Notes: generated by a model from the letters alone, not told the origin. A stretch of 64,000 nucleotides of DNA from Sipunculus nudus (GCA_026874595.1 CM049322.1:54825886-54889885), one strand, 5' to 3'; shown: positions 23,901 through 38,900, counted from the first letter of the stretch. Program-made: numbers and translations.

Positions 23901-26900
23901 AGGAGACTTTCACACTTCAGAACATTGTCAATGACGTCACAAGATCATTTACTTTTCAGAACATTGTCAATGATGTCAAGAGCTCCATGCAGCTGATGTT
24001 AAATCAACTAGTGCAGCAGCTACGCTCAAACATTCAGCTCCCAGCATGCCTCAGGGTGATTGGCTATCTCCGTCGGATGGATGCCTTTTCAGAAGCAGAA
24101 CTTCGCATGAAATTCCTTCAGGTAAAAATGTAATTCTGTGCTCTCAGCCAATCAGGAAAAAGTGTGGGATTTTGAGAAAAGTTACCTCAAACTGAGGAAA
24201 GAGCAAGTTAAGCCAGAAATTCTTGTAATGCTGTTATAATGAAGGCTGCACTGTGTACTTGCAATTTTTAGAGGAAGGAATTTAACCATGCATAGTTTGA
24301 GAATTTACTCTCTTCTGAAAAAAAAATATATATGTTGCCTTAAATATATAATTTTGCAGTCTGTGTCATCTATAATTAATAACTGAGGTGCAAACTGGTA
24401 CAGATATTCTCTGTTTTATATTGAATCCTAATAAAACTACAGAGGTATGATTTTGCACTCTTAAATACAGACTTTACCAAATCTGCCTATAGGCCAGTAC
24501 TTGTGGCGGTTAATGTAAAAGTTAAAATGTGTATGGAAACCCAGTAAGTAAGCTGATATGCTAGTTACTTCAAGCAGCAATCAGGTCATCATGGCCAGAC
24601 AATCATATTCGTGCCCATATACATATCCGTATTCATATGCCCATAAATTCCTTTTTCAATAGTGGGTACATTATATTTAATTTGAATAGGAATTCCCATA
24701 TGAATATTCAAGTCAAACAGTTCTGTAACATAGCTAATTGCCATTTGATGAATTATAAAGTTTCCCTAAATAGCCAGCCAAGTACTCTATGAAAGTAACT
24801 CACATAATAATGTCACAGTCACAGAGTCAGTAAGCCCTTGCTGTTACAGGGGATATTCTTATAAGCCATATATAAACCAGTAAGCCATAAATTATATTGG
24901 TGTTACAGGCCAGAGATTCCTGGTTCCAGTCCATACTTGCTGGAATCCCGACTGATGATGGTAGGTGATATTTCATAAAACTAAATATACTTTTTTAACA
25001 CAGCTGACTTTCCAGTATTTACTCAGAACTTGTTCTCTTCTGTAGGCATTACAGCCTTAGTTATTAGCCTGTTAGGCCACACACAAAATATGGCAGGAGT
25101 GGGAAACTTTTTTTCTAATTATTTTTTAATCAGTTGAGACAACTTATTCATAATAGCTGTTTTGTGAATAAAATACAAAATTTGCTTCAATTCTTGAAAT
25201 TATGTCCAGTTTCCATACCTTTAAGTATTATTTTAAGGAATTCATGACATAAGACAAATTAAGACATGATCTTCATTTATAAAAAAAATATTTGTATTTT
25301 TAATTTTAATAAAAATATTTTAAAAATATACATGGGAGTGACAAATCCTTAGAACAATTTTTTTTATGTCCTTAACATGGATAACACACTTGAGGGTCTG
25401 CCCAAGAACAGTTACAAAGAATATTCAGTTACAATCTTATTTCCTGAATGGGAAAACACATACAAAATAAATATAGACTATACTTGGCACAGTACTTGTC
25501 AAATCAGAGGGCTTCTTATTTTATTTTTATCAATTACATTGCCCAAAATTAAGTATTAGCTGATTTTAACATAAAATTTAGTATACAGGCAAATATACTG
25601 TGTTCTTCCAATGAAAATCTATATTATATGATGTATATCTTGTAAAGTGTCAAAGTGAGACAATAATTAAGTTTTATCACATCTTTTTACATAGTCGTTT
25701 TCTGGCAAGAAATCAGTATTGAGATAATTGCCTATTAATACTGGACACATAAAAACATGATAACTGATAGGGCTTGATACTTCTTGGTATTTGGACTGTG
25801 CATGATGAGAACTTCTAACTTTTATTAGACACGTTCTCTCCAAGCAAGGCCCAGGTATTAATGTTTTCACTATGTAGGACAAATGTTGCTTTTCTTGTGC
25901 ATTTTGTATCAAAGTAATACCTACATAAAAAAACAGACTCCCTGTGGTATGCAAACTACATGTGAGCACCAGCCAGATATAAAGATAACACTGGGACTAT
26001 TAATTATCATTTTTTAAGACCATTTCATGAACATGCAGTCATGACTTGAAATTCCGACTCTTAACAATCCGAAATATTTCATTAAGTGTCAGGTTATCAA
26101 GTCATGACTGTATTTTAAAGGACAATTTTTTCAAAGACGACTGTGGTGGCCTTTTTTGTATGTGAGGGTTTTAAGTTCATGGTGTATGCAATATGGAAAT
26201 AACATGAAAATAAAACCTTTGGAAATAAAAGTTTCCCTATAGGAAGGCTAACCATGAATGGATATTATAGATTATCATAACAATAGATCTTATATATTAT
26301 CAGTAAGTCAGTAAATGGTGTCATACATGATACCAGATCATTCATATTAACTGCAAGTGATTGAAAAATAATGTTGAATAGCAATAAAATATAATCCCCA
26401 TTGATGTTTACTTGGTTCCAGTTGTTACAACTTTACTGACATTTAATTTATAATAATTAATTCACAGAATAATTGACATAACCTATGTAGGTTATTGTAT
26501 GGGGGGATGAAGAAAAGGGAACACTCTTGAAAAAAAGAATGACAATGTGATAATTGTGAATTGTTCAGCTTGCAAATATGATACCAATTTATTTCAGACT
26601 CTCCTGACTTAACTTTTTGTATTTTATCATTTGCAGCATACTACCATATCACCAAAGTGATCGAGGCCAGTCGAGTACATCTGTTTGATATTATAACCCA
26701 GTACAGAGCCATTTTCTCTGACGAGGACCCGCTACTCACAATCACCAAAGAAGATTCTCCAAATGAGAGTGCCTTGTTTCACAGCTGGGTGGTGCAGAAG
26801 GTGAAATCTTATCAAGTACTGTAATAACTTGTGTATAATGCAAAGTGATACGTTATCAAGTACTGTAATAACCTGTGTATAATGCTGGGATACCTTATCA

Positions 26901-29900
26901 AGTACTGTAATAACTTGTGTATAATACAAGGTGATACCTTTCAAGTACTGTTATAATTTGTGTATAATACAAGGTGATACAATATCAAGTACTGTAATAA
27001 CTTGTTCATAAAACAAGGTGATTCCTTATCAAGTGCTTTAATAACTTGTGTATAATACAAGGTAATACTAAACCATGAATGATTCTGATCAGCAGGAATT
27101 GATTTATGGAGAGTCATCAAAATGTAGCTGCAGTATGAGTTGGTGAGAATAAGACATCTTTAAGATTTTTAGCTCAGCTGACTATAAGTCATCTGAGCTA
27201 TAGTCATGGTCCATTGTCCGTTGTCCGTCCGTCTGTCTGTCTTGCCGTCCGTCCGTCTGTCTGTCCGTCTGGATGTCCGTCCGTAAGACTGGCACGTTTC
27301 GACACCGTTGGACCTACAAATCTGAAATTGGGCATACATTTAGATGTCCCTAGAATCTCCTACCATGCCGAAAATTGGGTCAATAGGACTTCGTTCCTTC
27401 GAGATATTAAGGAAAAACCTCAATTTTTTATTAGAAATCTATTTTCACACTTCAGGACTGCCTGATATTAAAACCACTCATCTGGTTTTCTTCATATTTA
27501 CCATAAATATTCCTCTATAAAGTTTCTATGTACATGCCAAATATCAAGTCAGTATTATATAATTTAAAAAAAATTATGGGCCCAAACATAATGGACTTTG
27601 TAAAAAAATCAGGAAGATATTTGGTCACTTAAGACCAAAAGTGTTAAAGGTAGGGACTTTTTTCCTGAAATACAACTTTAATTAATCAAAATTAAATTGT
27701 ATACCAAAAAATAGATCAAAATCTGGTAAATTTTTTAAATATTGGCAAAAATATAAAATTGATACCTTAAATTTTGCCCAACTTTGGCCACGGCACATTT
27801 TTTTCCTGTAAGTACTGTGGATTTAATTTTCACAGCATGTATACATAAGGATTTAATCTGTTAAAATCTGAAATTTGAAAATAAAAGCTGCAAAATTAGG
27901 CTAGTTATTGATTTTTTTTGGAGGCTCTTGTTGTATTCCCTTACATTGTCAAGCAGTCCACTTTGATGACTGTAGGTCATTCAGTGCACATCTCTATGCT
28001 CCTCAGGCTGTTGGCATAATTTTAGATGTCCCCAAAATCTCCTACCATACCAAAAATTTGGTCATTAGGACTTCGTTCCTTCGAGATATTAAGGAAAAAA
28101 ACTCCATTTTCCATAAAAAAAGCCATTGTTACACTTCAAGGCTGCCTAATATCAAAACCACTGATCTGTTTTTGATTGTATTTAGTATTCACTTTCTTTA
28201 ATACATTTTCTACGAACATACCAAAAGTTAGGTCAGCATTGGGTATTATTTTTGAAGTTATGGGGCAAAACATAATGCAATTTTTTAAAAAAATCAGGAA
28301 ATATATTTACTCACCTAACATGAGAATTGCTGAGCCTAGAGACTTTTTTTCAGGAATATAACTTTATTTAATCAAGATTCAAGTGTTTACCCAAAAATTA
28401 GATCTGAATTTTGCAAATTTTTCAAGTTATTAGCATAAATAAAAAATCAATACCTTAAATTTTTGTCCAACTTTGGCACTGTTGATTTAATTTTCACAGC
28501 ATATATACATAAGGATTTAATCTTTTAAAATCTGAAATTTCAAAGAAATTGATTGGAAAGAATAGCTTTTATTCATGTTTTCATACACCATGTCAAGTGT
28601 TGTTTACATCTAGCCCACCTAGTAGTACAGCCTTCACTTGCATTATGTAACCCACCCCAGGCAGCTTGCCTTGGGTCAGCTTGGCCACTACCAGCAGGCT
28701 TCCCCTCTGCCCTGCACCCCCCCCCCCCCCCCCAGCAGGTGCATAAACTAGATGAATGTTATTATTTTCTGTATTTGATTCATTCTTATTCTAGGCTATG
28801 CTACACTTTAGATTTTGTATTTTACCACCAGGTTTACAGTGATTAAAGTGTATATTTAATTGTGTCCACAAAGTGGTGTATTGCTATGAAAGTGTGGATG
28901 TTCATGAGATAAGTAATTCCTTACTTCAGAGGAGTAAAAACTTCACCAGGTGTGAAATTAAGTATTAATTCCAGTAATAAATTAAAACTGGGATAGTAAT
29001 TAGCACAATGATATTGTTTGTCCCTCATTCAACCAACAGTGTGTTTACTTTATTTGAAAAGATGTTTTATTTTATCAAATTTACTGAATCTTTTATTTTA
29101 TTTTGGTGAATAAAATTAAGCATGTACTGAAAACTCCAATGTGCAAAACTTTTAATAGTGATTCAAGGAATATTCTTGTAGATGCCATGTTGTGGCATTA
29201 TTTTCTTTTAAATTCAGTTTAAACATTTATGATTCAAAAATAATAAAATATATGTGTATGCATAATATGACCCAATATGAGCTACACTCTGGATATATGA
29301 TGATTGCAACTTTTTCAACAATTCTAATATTTTAACTTATAGTTTCAGTTTTTTACTCTGTATATATAATGATTGCAACTTTTGCAACAATTCTAATATT
29401 TTAACTTATATTTTCAGGTTTTTTTATTAAAAATTTATAAAACCTGTTAATAAAATAATGATTCAGATATAAACTTCTTAATGGAAAAAGTGGATATGCT
29501 TAAAAAAATAGGATTATATATAAACTTAAATGCATTATTCCCTTGAAAGTGAAATAAAGGTATTAGTCCATTCTGTCAACTTGCCTGTCCATCTGTAAAT
29601 TTTCATATGCATCATATGTATCTCAAAACTTTTACTATTTTCTTCATGACAGTCTTGTCAGAGTATAAATTGCAATCATATATTTAGAACTTTACTGTAA
29701 CCAAGTAGGAGGGCCCCTTTCCTCTTAGCTTTTCATATTCTTATATAAATGAAAAACATTACAATAGAATATTTCTACATCCACCTTCGTGCTGCCCTCA
29801 CTTTTCCCTTCTTCGAACCCCATCCCAAAGTCAGCCTCAGTAAGCAAGAACAAGATGAATCAGATATATTCATACTTAAATATTTTGTATAACTATTTGT

Positions 29901-32900
29901 CCATAGGTACCTATGTACATGCCAGAAATTATGTCAGTATTGTGTAATATGTATACATAGTGGGCATCACAATAATGTACCTTGTCAAGACTAAAGAGAT
30001 ATTGTGTCATACAGTCACAAATTCATGAATCACTTCATCAGCATAGTTAATCATAACATCATATCTGTCAAATTGAAAGCTTGCAGAATACCATACACTT
30101 TAGATCCTTCAACAAATAGCCTTATCATCATTCTACTACTGCTAATTACTGCTGTCATTGCATTCATATTTGCTCAAATATATCACAATTTTCAACCCCT
30201 CCTAAATAAATAAAAAATAAACCACTATATTTGACTCTATTAATCCATCAGTCAGGTAATTTCATTTATCATTTACTCACATATAACATTAAATTCCTTT
30301 ATAATAGCCCAACATGTCCATGATATTCATAAGCTTTATCGACTTGATATAGTATCACAGTGGAGAAACATTTATAGTCCAACCATTATCAGCTGAGCGC
30401 CGTGACCCATGGGTCCCTTGTTTTTTTTAGCTTTGCTGACTATAAGTCTTCTGAGCTATAGTCGTGGTCCATTGTCTGTCGTCCGTCCATCTGTCTGTCC
30501 GTCCGTCTGTCCGGATGTCCATCCGTAAGACTGGCACGTTTCAACACCATTGGACCTACGAATCTGAAATTCGGCATACAGTTAGATGTCCCCAAAATCT
30601 CCTACCATGCCGAAAATTGGGTCAATAGGACTCCGTTTCTTCGAGATATAAAGGAAAAACCTCAATTTTTTATTAGAAATCTATTTTTGCACTTCAGGAC
30701 TGCCTAATATCAAAACCACTCATCTGGTTTTCTTCATATTTACCATAAATATTACTCCATATAGTTCCTATTTACATGCCAGAAAGGCATAAGTCAGTAT
30801 TATTTAATTTAAAAAAGTTATGGGCCCAAACATAATGGACTTGGTAAAAAAAATTAGGAAAGATATTTTGTCATTTAAGACCAAAAGTGTTAAAGGTAGG
30901 GACTTATTTCAGTAATACAACTTTAATTAATCAAAATTTAATTGTATACCAAAAATTAGATCGAAATCTGTTCAATTTATTTATATATTGGCAAAAATAT
31001 AAAATTGGTACCTTAAATTTTGCCCAACTTTGGCCACGGCACGTTTTTTTCCTGTAAGTACTGTGGATTTAATTTTCAGAGCATGTACTCATAAGGATTT
31101 AATCTGTTAAAATCTGAAATTTGAAAATAAAAGCTGCAAAATAAGGCTAGTTATTGAATTTTTTTAGGCTCTTGTTGTATTCCCTTACATTGTCAAGCAG
31201 TCCACTGTGATGACTGTAGGTCATTCAGTGCACATTCCTACCCAGGCTGTTGGCATAATGTTAGATGTCCCCAAAATGTCCTACCATACCAAAAATTGGG
31301 TCATTAGGATTTCGTTCCTTCGAGATCTTAAGGAAACCTCCGTTTTCCATAAAAAAAAGCCATTGTTACACTTCAAGGCTGCCTAATATCAAAACCACTG
31401 ATCTGTTTTTGATCATATTTAGTATTCACATTCTTTCATACATTTTCTATGAACATACCAAAAATTAGGGTATTATTTTGAAGTTATGGGCCAAAATATA
31501 ATGCAATTTTTAGCTCAGCTGACTGTAAGTCATCTGAGCTATAGCGATCACTCTTTGTCCGTCGTCTGTCTGTCCGTCTGTCCGTCCGTCCGTCTGTCCG
31601 TCCGTCTGTCCGTTAACCTGGCACAAATCGTAACCGCTGGACCTAGAATCTTGTAACTTGACATTCTGAGAGGTCCATGAAAAATCTCCTTGGATACCAG
31701 AAATCAGGTCTCTGTTACCCATATCCTTTGAGCTGTGGGGCCCCAAAGTACCCCCCAGAATAGTAAAAAATTTCATACAAAATCTTCAATATCTCATTAA
31801 CTACATCACTGATGGTCATGATTTTTGCATACATGTTGATCATGAGATGTTCCATTAGTTCCTGCAGACTGGTGGCACCACCTGAATTTTTCGATTTTTT
31901 TTTAAATTTTTTCTTTATTTTTGAGACCTTTTAAAATGTGGACATCTGTTAACAGGGCACAAATTGTAAAGACTGGACCTAGAATCTTCATTCTTGACAT
32001 TCTGAGAGACCTATGAAAAGTCTCCATGGAAACCAGAAATAAGTTCTCTATTACCCATATCCTTCAAGCTATGGGGCCCCAAAGTACCCCCCAGAATAGT
32101 GAAAAATTTCATACAAAAACTTCAATATCTCATTAACTACATCACTGATGGTCATGATTTTTGGCATACATATCAATCATGAGATGTTTCATCAGTTTCT
32201 GCAGACTGGTGACGCAACCTATATTTTTCAATTTTTTACAAATTTTTTTCTCTATTTTTAAGACTTTTAAAAATGTGGACATCTGTTAACAGGGCACAAA
32301 TTGTTAAGACTGGACCTAGAAGCTTAATTCTTGATCTTCTGAGAGACCTATGAAAAGTCACCATGGAAACCAGAAATTAGGTCTCTGTTACCCATATCCT
32401 TTGAGCTATGAGGCCCCAAAGTACCCCCCAGAATAGTGAAAAATTTCATACAAAAACTTCAATATCTCATTAACTACATCAGTGATGGTCATGATTTTTG
32501 GCAAACATATTAATCATGAGATGTTTCATCAGTTTCTGCAGACTGGTGGCGCCATCTGTATTTTCTCTATTGTTTACGATTTTTTTCTCTATTTTTGACA
32601 CCTTAAAAGATGCAGTCATCTGTTAACAGGGCACAAATCATAACAACTGGACCTAGAGTCTTCTATCTTGACATGCGGGGAGGCCAATGAAAAGTCTCTG
32701 TGGAAACCTGAAATTAGGTCTCTGTTACCCATAACCTCTGAGCTATGGGGTTCTGAAGTACCCCCCTGAAAAATGAACATTTGATACAAAAACTGAAATA
32801 TCTGAACAACTAATGCATTGATTACCATGATTCTTTGCATGAATATTGATCATGGAGTGTTTCATCGGTTTCTGCAGACTGGTGGCGCCACCTGTATTTT

Positions 32901-35900
32901 TCGATTCTTTACAAATTTTTTTCACTATTTTTGAGACCTTTAAAGATATGAACATCTGTTAACAGGGCACAAATCATAACAACTGGACCTAGAATCTTCA
33001 TTCTAGAAACACTGGGAGACCCATGAAAAGTCTCCATGGAAACCTGAAATTAGGTCTCTGTTACCAATATCCTTCATGCTATAGGGCCCCAAAGTACCCC
33101 CCAGAATAGTCAAAAATTTCATACAAAGAGATCATGAGATGTTTCATCAGTTTCTGCAGACTGGTGGCTCCCTAGAAACCTGGAATTAGGTCTCTGTTAC
33201 CTATATTCTTCAAGCTATGGGGCTTGTTACAAATTTTTACATTTTTTTTTCTCTATTTTTAAGACCTTTAAGGATGAGGTTATGTGTCAACAGGGTACAA
33301 ATTGTAACAACTGGACCTAGAATCTTCATTTTTGTCATGCAAGGAGGCCCATGAAAAGTGTCTGTGGAAACCTGAAATTAGTTCTCTGTTTCCCATATCC
33401 TTCAAGCTATAGGACTCCGAAGTATCCCTGAGAATAATGGACAATTTGATACAAAAGCTGAAGTATCTGAACAACTAATGCAGAGGTCACCATGATTCTT
33501 TGCATGCATACTGATTATGGAGTGTTTCATCAGTTTCTTCAGACTGATGGTGCAACCTATATTTTATTAAATTTTTTCGAATTTTTTTCTCTATTTTTGA
33601 GACCTTTAAGGATGCTGTCATCTGTTAACGTGGCACAATTTGTAACAACTGGACCTAGAATCTTCATTCTTGTCATGCAAGGAGGCCCATGAAAGTGTCT
33701 GTGGAAATCTGAAATTAGGTCTCTGTTACCCATATCCTTCAAGCTATAGGACTCGGAAGTATCCCTCAGAATAATGGAAAATTTGATACAAAAACTAAAG
33801 TGTCTGAACAATTAATGCAGAAATCACTATGATTCTTTGCATGGATGTTGACCATTAAGTGTTTTTATTAGTTTCTGCAGACTGATGGAGCCACCTGTAT
33901 TTTTTTTACAGTTTACGCATTTTTTCCCATATTTTGAGATATATAAATACAGAAACAATCTTGGCTTATTCTTTTATCTGTTTGATGCTTCAGTTGAATG
34001 GGTATATACTTCAGATGATAAAATTTCCTTTTGCAAATTTCTTCCCAGTCAGCTGAGCGTCATGACCCATGGGTCACTTGTTAAAAAATCAGGAAATATA
34101 TTTACTCACCTAACATGAGAATTGCTGAACCTAGAGACTTTTTTTCAAGAATATAACTTTATTTAATCAAGATTCAATTGTTTACCCAAAATTAGATCTG
34201 AATTTTTCAAGTTATTAGCATAAATAAGGCCATCCTTAAAAAGTTCTGTGTTGGGGCTAACCCGGCCAGTCGTGATTTTTGGCTGTGGCTGGAATTTTTT
34301 TTTACATATCTGCAAATTAATATTTTTATATGATCTGCCGCAAGCACCTGGGCCCGTAAAAATCTGCCTTCATGTGCTAGAAAAATAGTCCTTCTATTAC
34401 ATTTTTAGATGCACTTAATTTCCATAATGAAAGGTATTACCCAACGTCGCCGATCGTTTAATTTGAGCCCTAACAATTAGTCAGGTTGTGCCTATATATA
34501 TACACGTGGAACGATCGCTACACTCATGCGCGAGAGTAGAAAAACTGCTGGGAAAAAGCCATCAAATTTCATTGTTCTGGCAAAACAGGCTGAAAAAAAA
34601 TATTGAGCAATTAGAAATGGTTCTTATTTGATTTCAAATAAAGCGGAAGCTTACCGCTGTCGCATTAACTGATTAAATGAAAGTTCTCTCGACATTCATA
34701 CTGTCAACTGACCAATGTTGGCATTTAAACCATGTGACACGTTGATTTGCATAAACACGTGCCTGACCCACGCAAACATTCTTGTGATTGTCACGCGTCA
34801 TAGCCAGAGAGCCAATAAGAGGTCCGTAGTAAAAGTTCACCCCATATGACTTCATTCATCACTATTTTGGCGGGAAAATGTTCACTGACATTGTGTCGCT
34901 TACGCTGGTTATAATTTTTCAGCAACACTCACGGTGGCACCGTGAGTAGGCCTATATCAAGCAAATGAAGCTGGCCTATTTAATGGAATCTGCAACTGAT
35001 GATGTGTAACGCATGATCTCCACAAATCAGATGTTTGGTATTACAAGAATTGCGTGATTTCGTCAGTTCTGTGGCAATCATGACAGGGTTTTGTGAGGTG
35101 TCTGACGCATCGTTTCTACAGGCCACAGCTGATTAGAACAGGCATAACATATAAGCGACTGTATTTTTTTTTTGGATGTGTTTCTTTTTAACTGCCTTTG
35201 TAAATTTATTTCATTTTATTAATAGCTTTTATAATAAACAGATATTTCCTGACCGTATGGCATTTCTTTTTTACACGTAGACGAGATAGAGATCAACATT
35301 GCTCGTTCAGTCATTAATTACAGAAAAATACTAGAATATCAGCAAAAGCTGACAAAAGCCCTCAGCCAAAAGAGCAGTATTTATGGGTGGTAACAGTAAC
35401 AAGTATTCATGTAATATTTGTTCTCACATGGATGTATATCTGTACATATGTCTTTTGTTCAAGTTGTGAATTGGAACTAGAGAGGTATGAACTTCGAAAG
35501 TCTGGCCCCAGTCTTTGTGAGTCATGCAGCACTTTCGAGATCATCAAGGCCAATGACCATTCAATATTCCAAATAAATCCATCCAGTGGTTCCTTAGAAA
35601 TAAGCTCCTAAGTTTTTTTCTATTATAAGCTCTGTGACCTTGGGTCATCCATCTTGGAACTTGACCGAGATTTTGTTGATATGTATCAGCACCAAAGAAA
35701 TGAAATTTCTGTGTTGAATACTTTTGGAGATATCCTCCTCACATGGTAAATGTTAACACACGCCGGTTATTTTCTATAATTCACTCTTAAACGTAGAGAA
35801 ATAAGTCAAGGTCACCCATCTTCGAACTTGACCAAGATTTTGTTTGTATATACATCAACACCGAAGAAATAAAATCCTAATCAGGGTACCGACATCCAAT

Positions 35901-38900
35901 ATATGGTTTCATCTTTCAAAAAGTACAGTTTTACATATATTTATATAAACATTTTATATATTCTACTACCTTATTAGGCACTGACTATTACTAAAGAGTT
36001 CATTCATTACCGTCCTTCTTAATTATACCTCTTCACTTGCAAAGGAAATCTCAAACTGCACTCATTCCTACAATTCTGGCACTCGCATACAACACAAAAT
36101 AAAATTGTCTGCAAATTCATGTGAGATCCAGAGCAAGGCTTACAGGCCTAATGCTAACCAGTGCAATGGGATATACATCAGTTATAATGCTTCCATGATA
36201 ACATGCTTGACCATTATTGGAAAAGTACTTGATAACTTTTCAAATATGTGAATGTTTGACATGTACATGTTCAAAGCATGTACTAAAACATTTTAAACCC
36301 AAGTACAGGATTTTAAGCCTGTAATAAAACACAAAATCTGTTCAGAGATACCTTGTTGTGCATGTTTCAATGGTATCAAGGCAAGGAATGAATGGAGTAC
36401 GGGTATGTTATTTGACATAAACCTCGCATATGCTAATATCCAGGGAAAAAGGTGTAGTAAACTCCAGATCCTCCTTTAAAAAAAATATTTTTTTCCTCCC
36501 TACCTGATGACTTTTTTGGACCAATGTTAGCCCCAACACAGAAATTTTTAAGGATGGCCTAAAAAATCAATACCTTAAATTTTGTCCAACTTTGGCAATG
36601 GCACATTTTTTCCCTGTAAGCACTGTTGATTTAATTTTCACAGCATATATACATAAGGATTTAATCTTTTAAAATCTGAAATTTCAAAGAAATTGATTGG
36701 AAAGAATAGCTTTTATTCACGTTTTCATACACCATGTCAAGTGTTGTTTACATCTAGCCCACCTAGTAGTACAGCCTTCACTTGCATTATGTAACCCACC
36801 CCAGGCAGCTTGCCTTGGCTCAGCTTGGCCACTACCAGCAGGCTTCCCCTCTGCCCTGTACTCCCTCCCCCCCCCCCCCCCCCCCCCCCCCCCGGATGGT
36901 GCATAAACTAGATGAATGTTATTATTTTCTGTATTTGATTCATTCTTATTCTAGGCTATGCTACATTTTAGATTTTGTATTGTACCGCCAGGTTTACAAT
37001 GATTAAAGTGTACATTTATTTGTGTCCACAAAGTGGTTTGTTGCTATGAAAGTGTGGATGTTCATCAGATAAGTAATTCCTTACTTCAGGAGAGTAAAAA
37101 CTTCACCAGGTGTGAAATTGACTATTAATTCCAGTAATAAATTTAAACTGGGATAGTAATTAGCACAATGATATTGTTTATCCCTCATTCAACCAACAGT
37201 GTGTTTACATTATTTGAAAAGATTTTTTATTTTATCAAATTTACTGAATCTTTTATTTTATTTTGGTGAATAAAATTAAGCATATACTGAAAACTCCAAT
37301 GTGCAAAACTTTTTAATAGTGATTCAAGGAATATTCTTGTAGATGCCATGCTGTGGCATTATTTTCTTTTAAATTCAGTTTAATCATTTATGATATAAAA
37401 ATAATAAAATATATGTGTATGCATAATATGACCCAATATGAGCTACACTCTGGATATATATTATGATTGCAACTTTTGCAACAATTCTAATATTTTAACT
37501 TATATTTTCAGTTTTTTTTTTATTAAAAATTTATAAAACCTGTAAATAAAAAAAATGATTCAGGTTATAATTTCTTAATGGAAAAAGTGGATATGCTAAA
37601 AAAATAGGCTTATATATAAACTTAAATGCATTATTCCCTTGAAAGTGAAATAAAGGTAATAGTCCATTCTGTCCACTTGCCTGTCCATCTGTAAATTTTC
37701 ATATGCATCACAGTATCTCAAAACTTTTACTGTTTTTCTTCATGACAGTCTTGTCAGAGTATTAGTTTGCAATCATATATTTAGATCTTTACTATAACCA
37801 AGTTGCAGGGCCCCTTTCCTCTTAGCTTTTCATATTCTTATATAAATGAAAAACACTACAATTGAATATTTCTACATCCACCTTCGTGCTGCCCTCACTT
37901 TTCCCTTTTCCGAACCCCATCCCAAAGTGAGCCTCAGTAAGCAAGAACAAGATGAATCAGATATATTCATACTTTAATATTTTGTATAACTATTCGTCCA
38001 TAGGTACCTATGTACATGCCAGAAATTATGTCAATATTGTGTAATATGTAGACATAGTGGGCATCACAATAATGTACCTTGTCAAGACTAAAGAGATATT
38101 GTGTCATACAGTCACAAATTCATAAATCACTTCATCAGCATAGTTAATCATAACATCATATCTGTCAAATTGAAAGCTTGCAGACTACTATACACTTTAG
38201 ATCCTTCAACAAATAGCCTTATCATCATTCTACTACTGCTTATTACTGCTGTCATTGCATTCATAGTTGCTCAAATATATCACAATTTTCAACCCCTCCT
38301 AAATTAATAAAAAATAAACCACTATATTTTACTGTATTAATCCATCAGTCAGGTAATTTCATTTATCATTTACTCACATATTACATTACATTCCTTTATA
38401 ATAGCCCAACATGTCCATGATATTCATAAGCTTTATTGACTCGATATAGTATCACAGTGGAGAAAATTTATAGTCCAATCACGATCAGCTGAGCGCCGTG
38501 TCCCATGGGTCCCTTGTTCTTAATTAGTCACTGCCTAATCAATAGAATACACCGTTATTCTGGTACATGTAATTCAGAGCTGAGTCACTGAGTTCTTACA
38601 CTGTCTATTTATAGGTCTCTGACTTTCTCCACATGTTGGAGACGGACCTCATCCGAGGCGTCGGTGGACGGATTGACTCTCTGCTGGGACAGTGCATGTA
38701 CTTTGGGTTGTCATTCAGCCGAGTCGGGGCTGACTTTCGAGGGCTCCTGGTTCCAATATTCCAAAAGGCTGCCAAGTCTGGATTCATGACGCTCATAACT
38801 GAAGCAAATGAGAAGTACGTATACGTTGAAAAAATCAGTATTTTTATGATATAAATTATACTTATTGTAAAGTGTGTTTATGTAAATATTTAATTATATA

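Larger units (their letters stand above)
30428..38516 (+). mobile_element. HINE-like element copy C, interrupted by two later insertions
   Basis: Starts 8 bases after copy B ends, with the same 5' hairpin (first stem slightly changed: AGCTTTGCTGACT) and the same 3' end (38484-38516). Its own sequence, about 3.19 kb, is in three parts: 30428-31510, 34081-34227 and 36551-38516. The parts join exactly where copy B is continuous. The first gap is the element at 31511-34080, the second the element at 34228-36550. Confidence 0.75.

Noticed and set aside
28553-28846. 97-residue open frame in HINE copy B, with a 69-residue relative at 36697-36906
   Set aside because: Present only because the element is duplicated; split by a variable poly-C tract and without recognisable domain or coding bias.
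30004-30213. Open frame with a hydrophobic stretch ([20 protein letters not shown]), repeated at 38101-38307
   Set aside because: Lacks an ATG start in this frame, lies within non-coding element copies, and conservation is explained by recent duplication.
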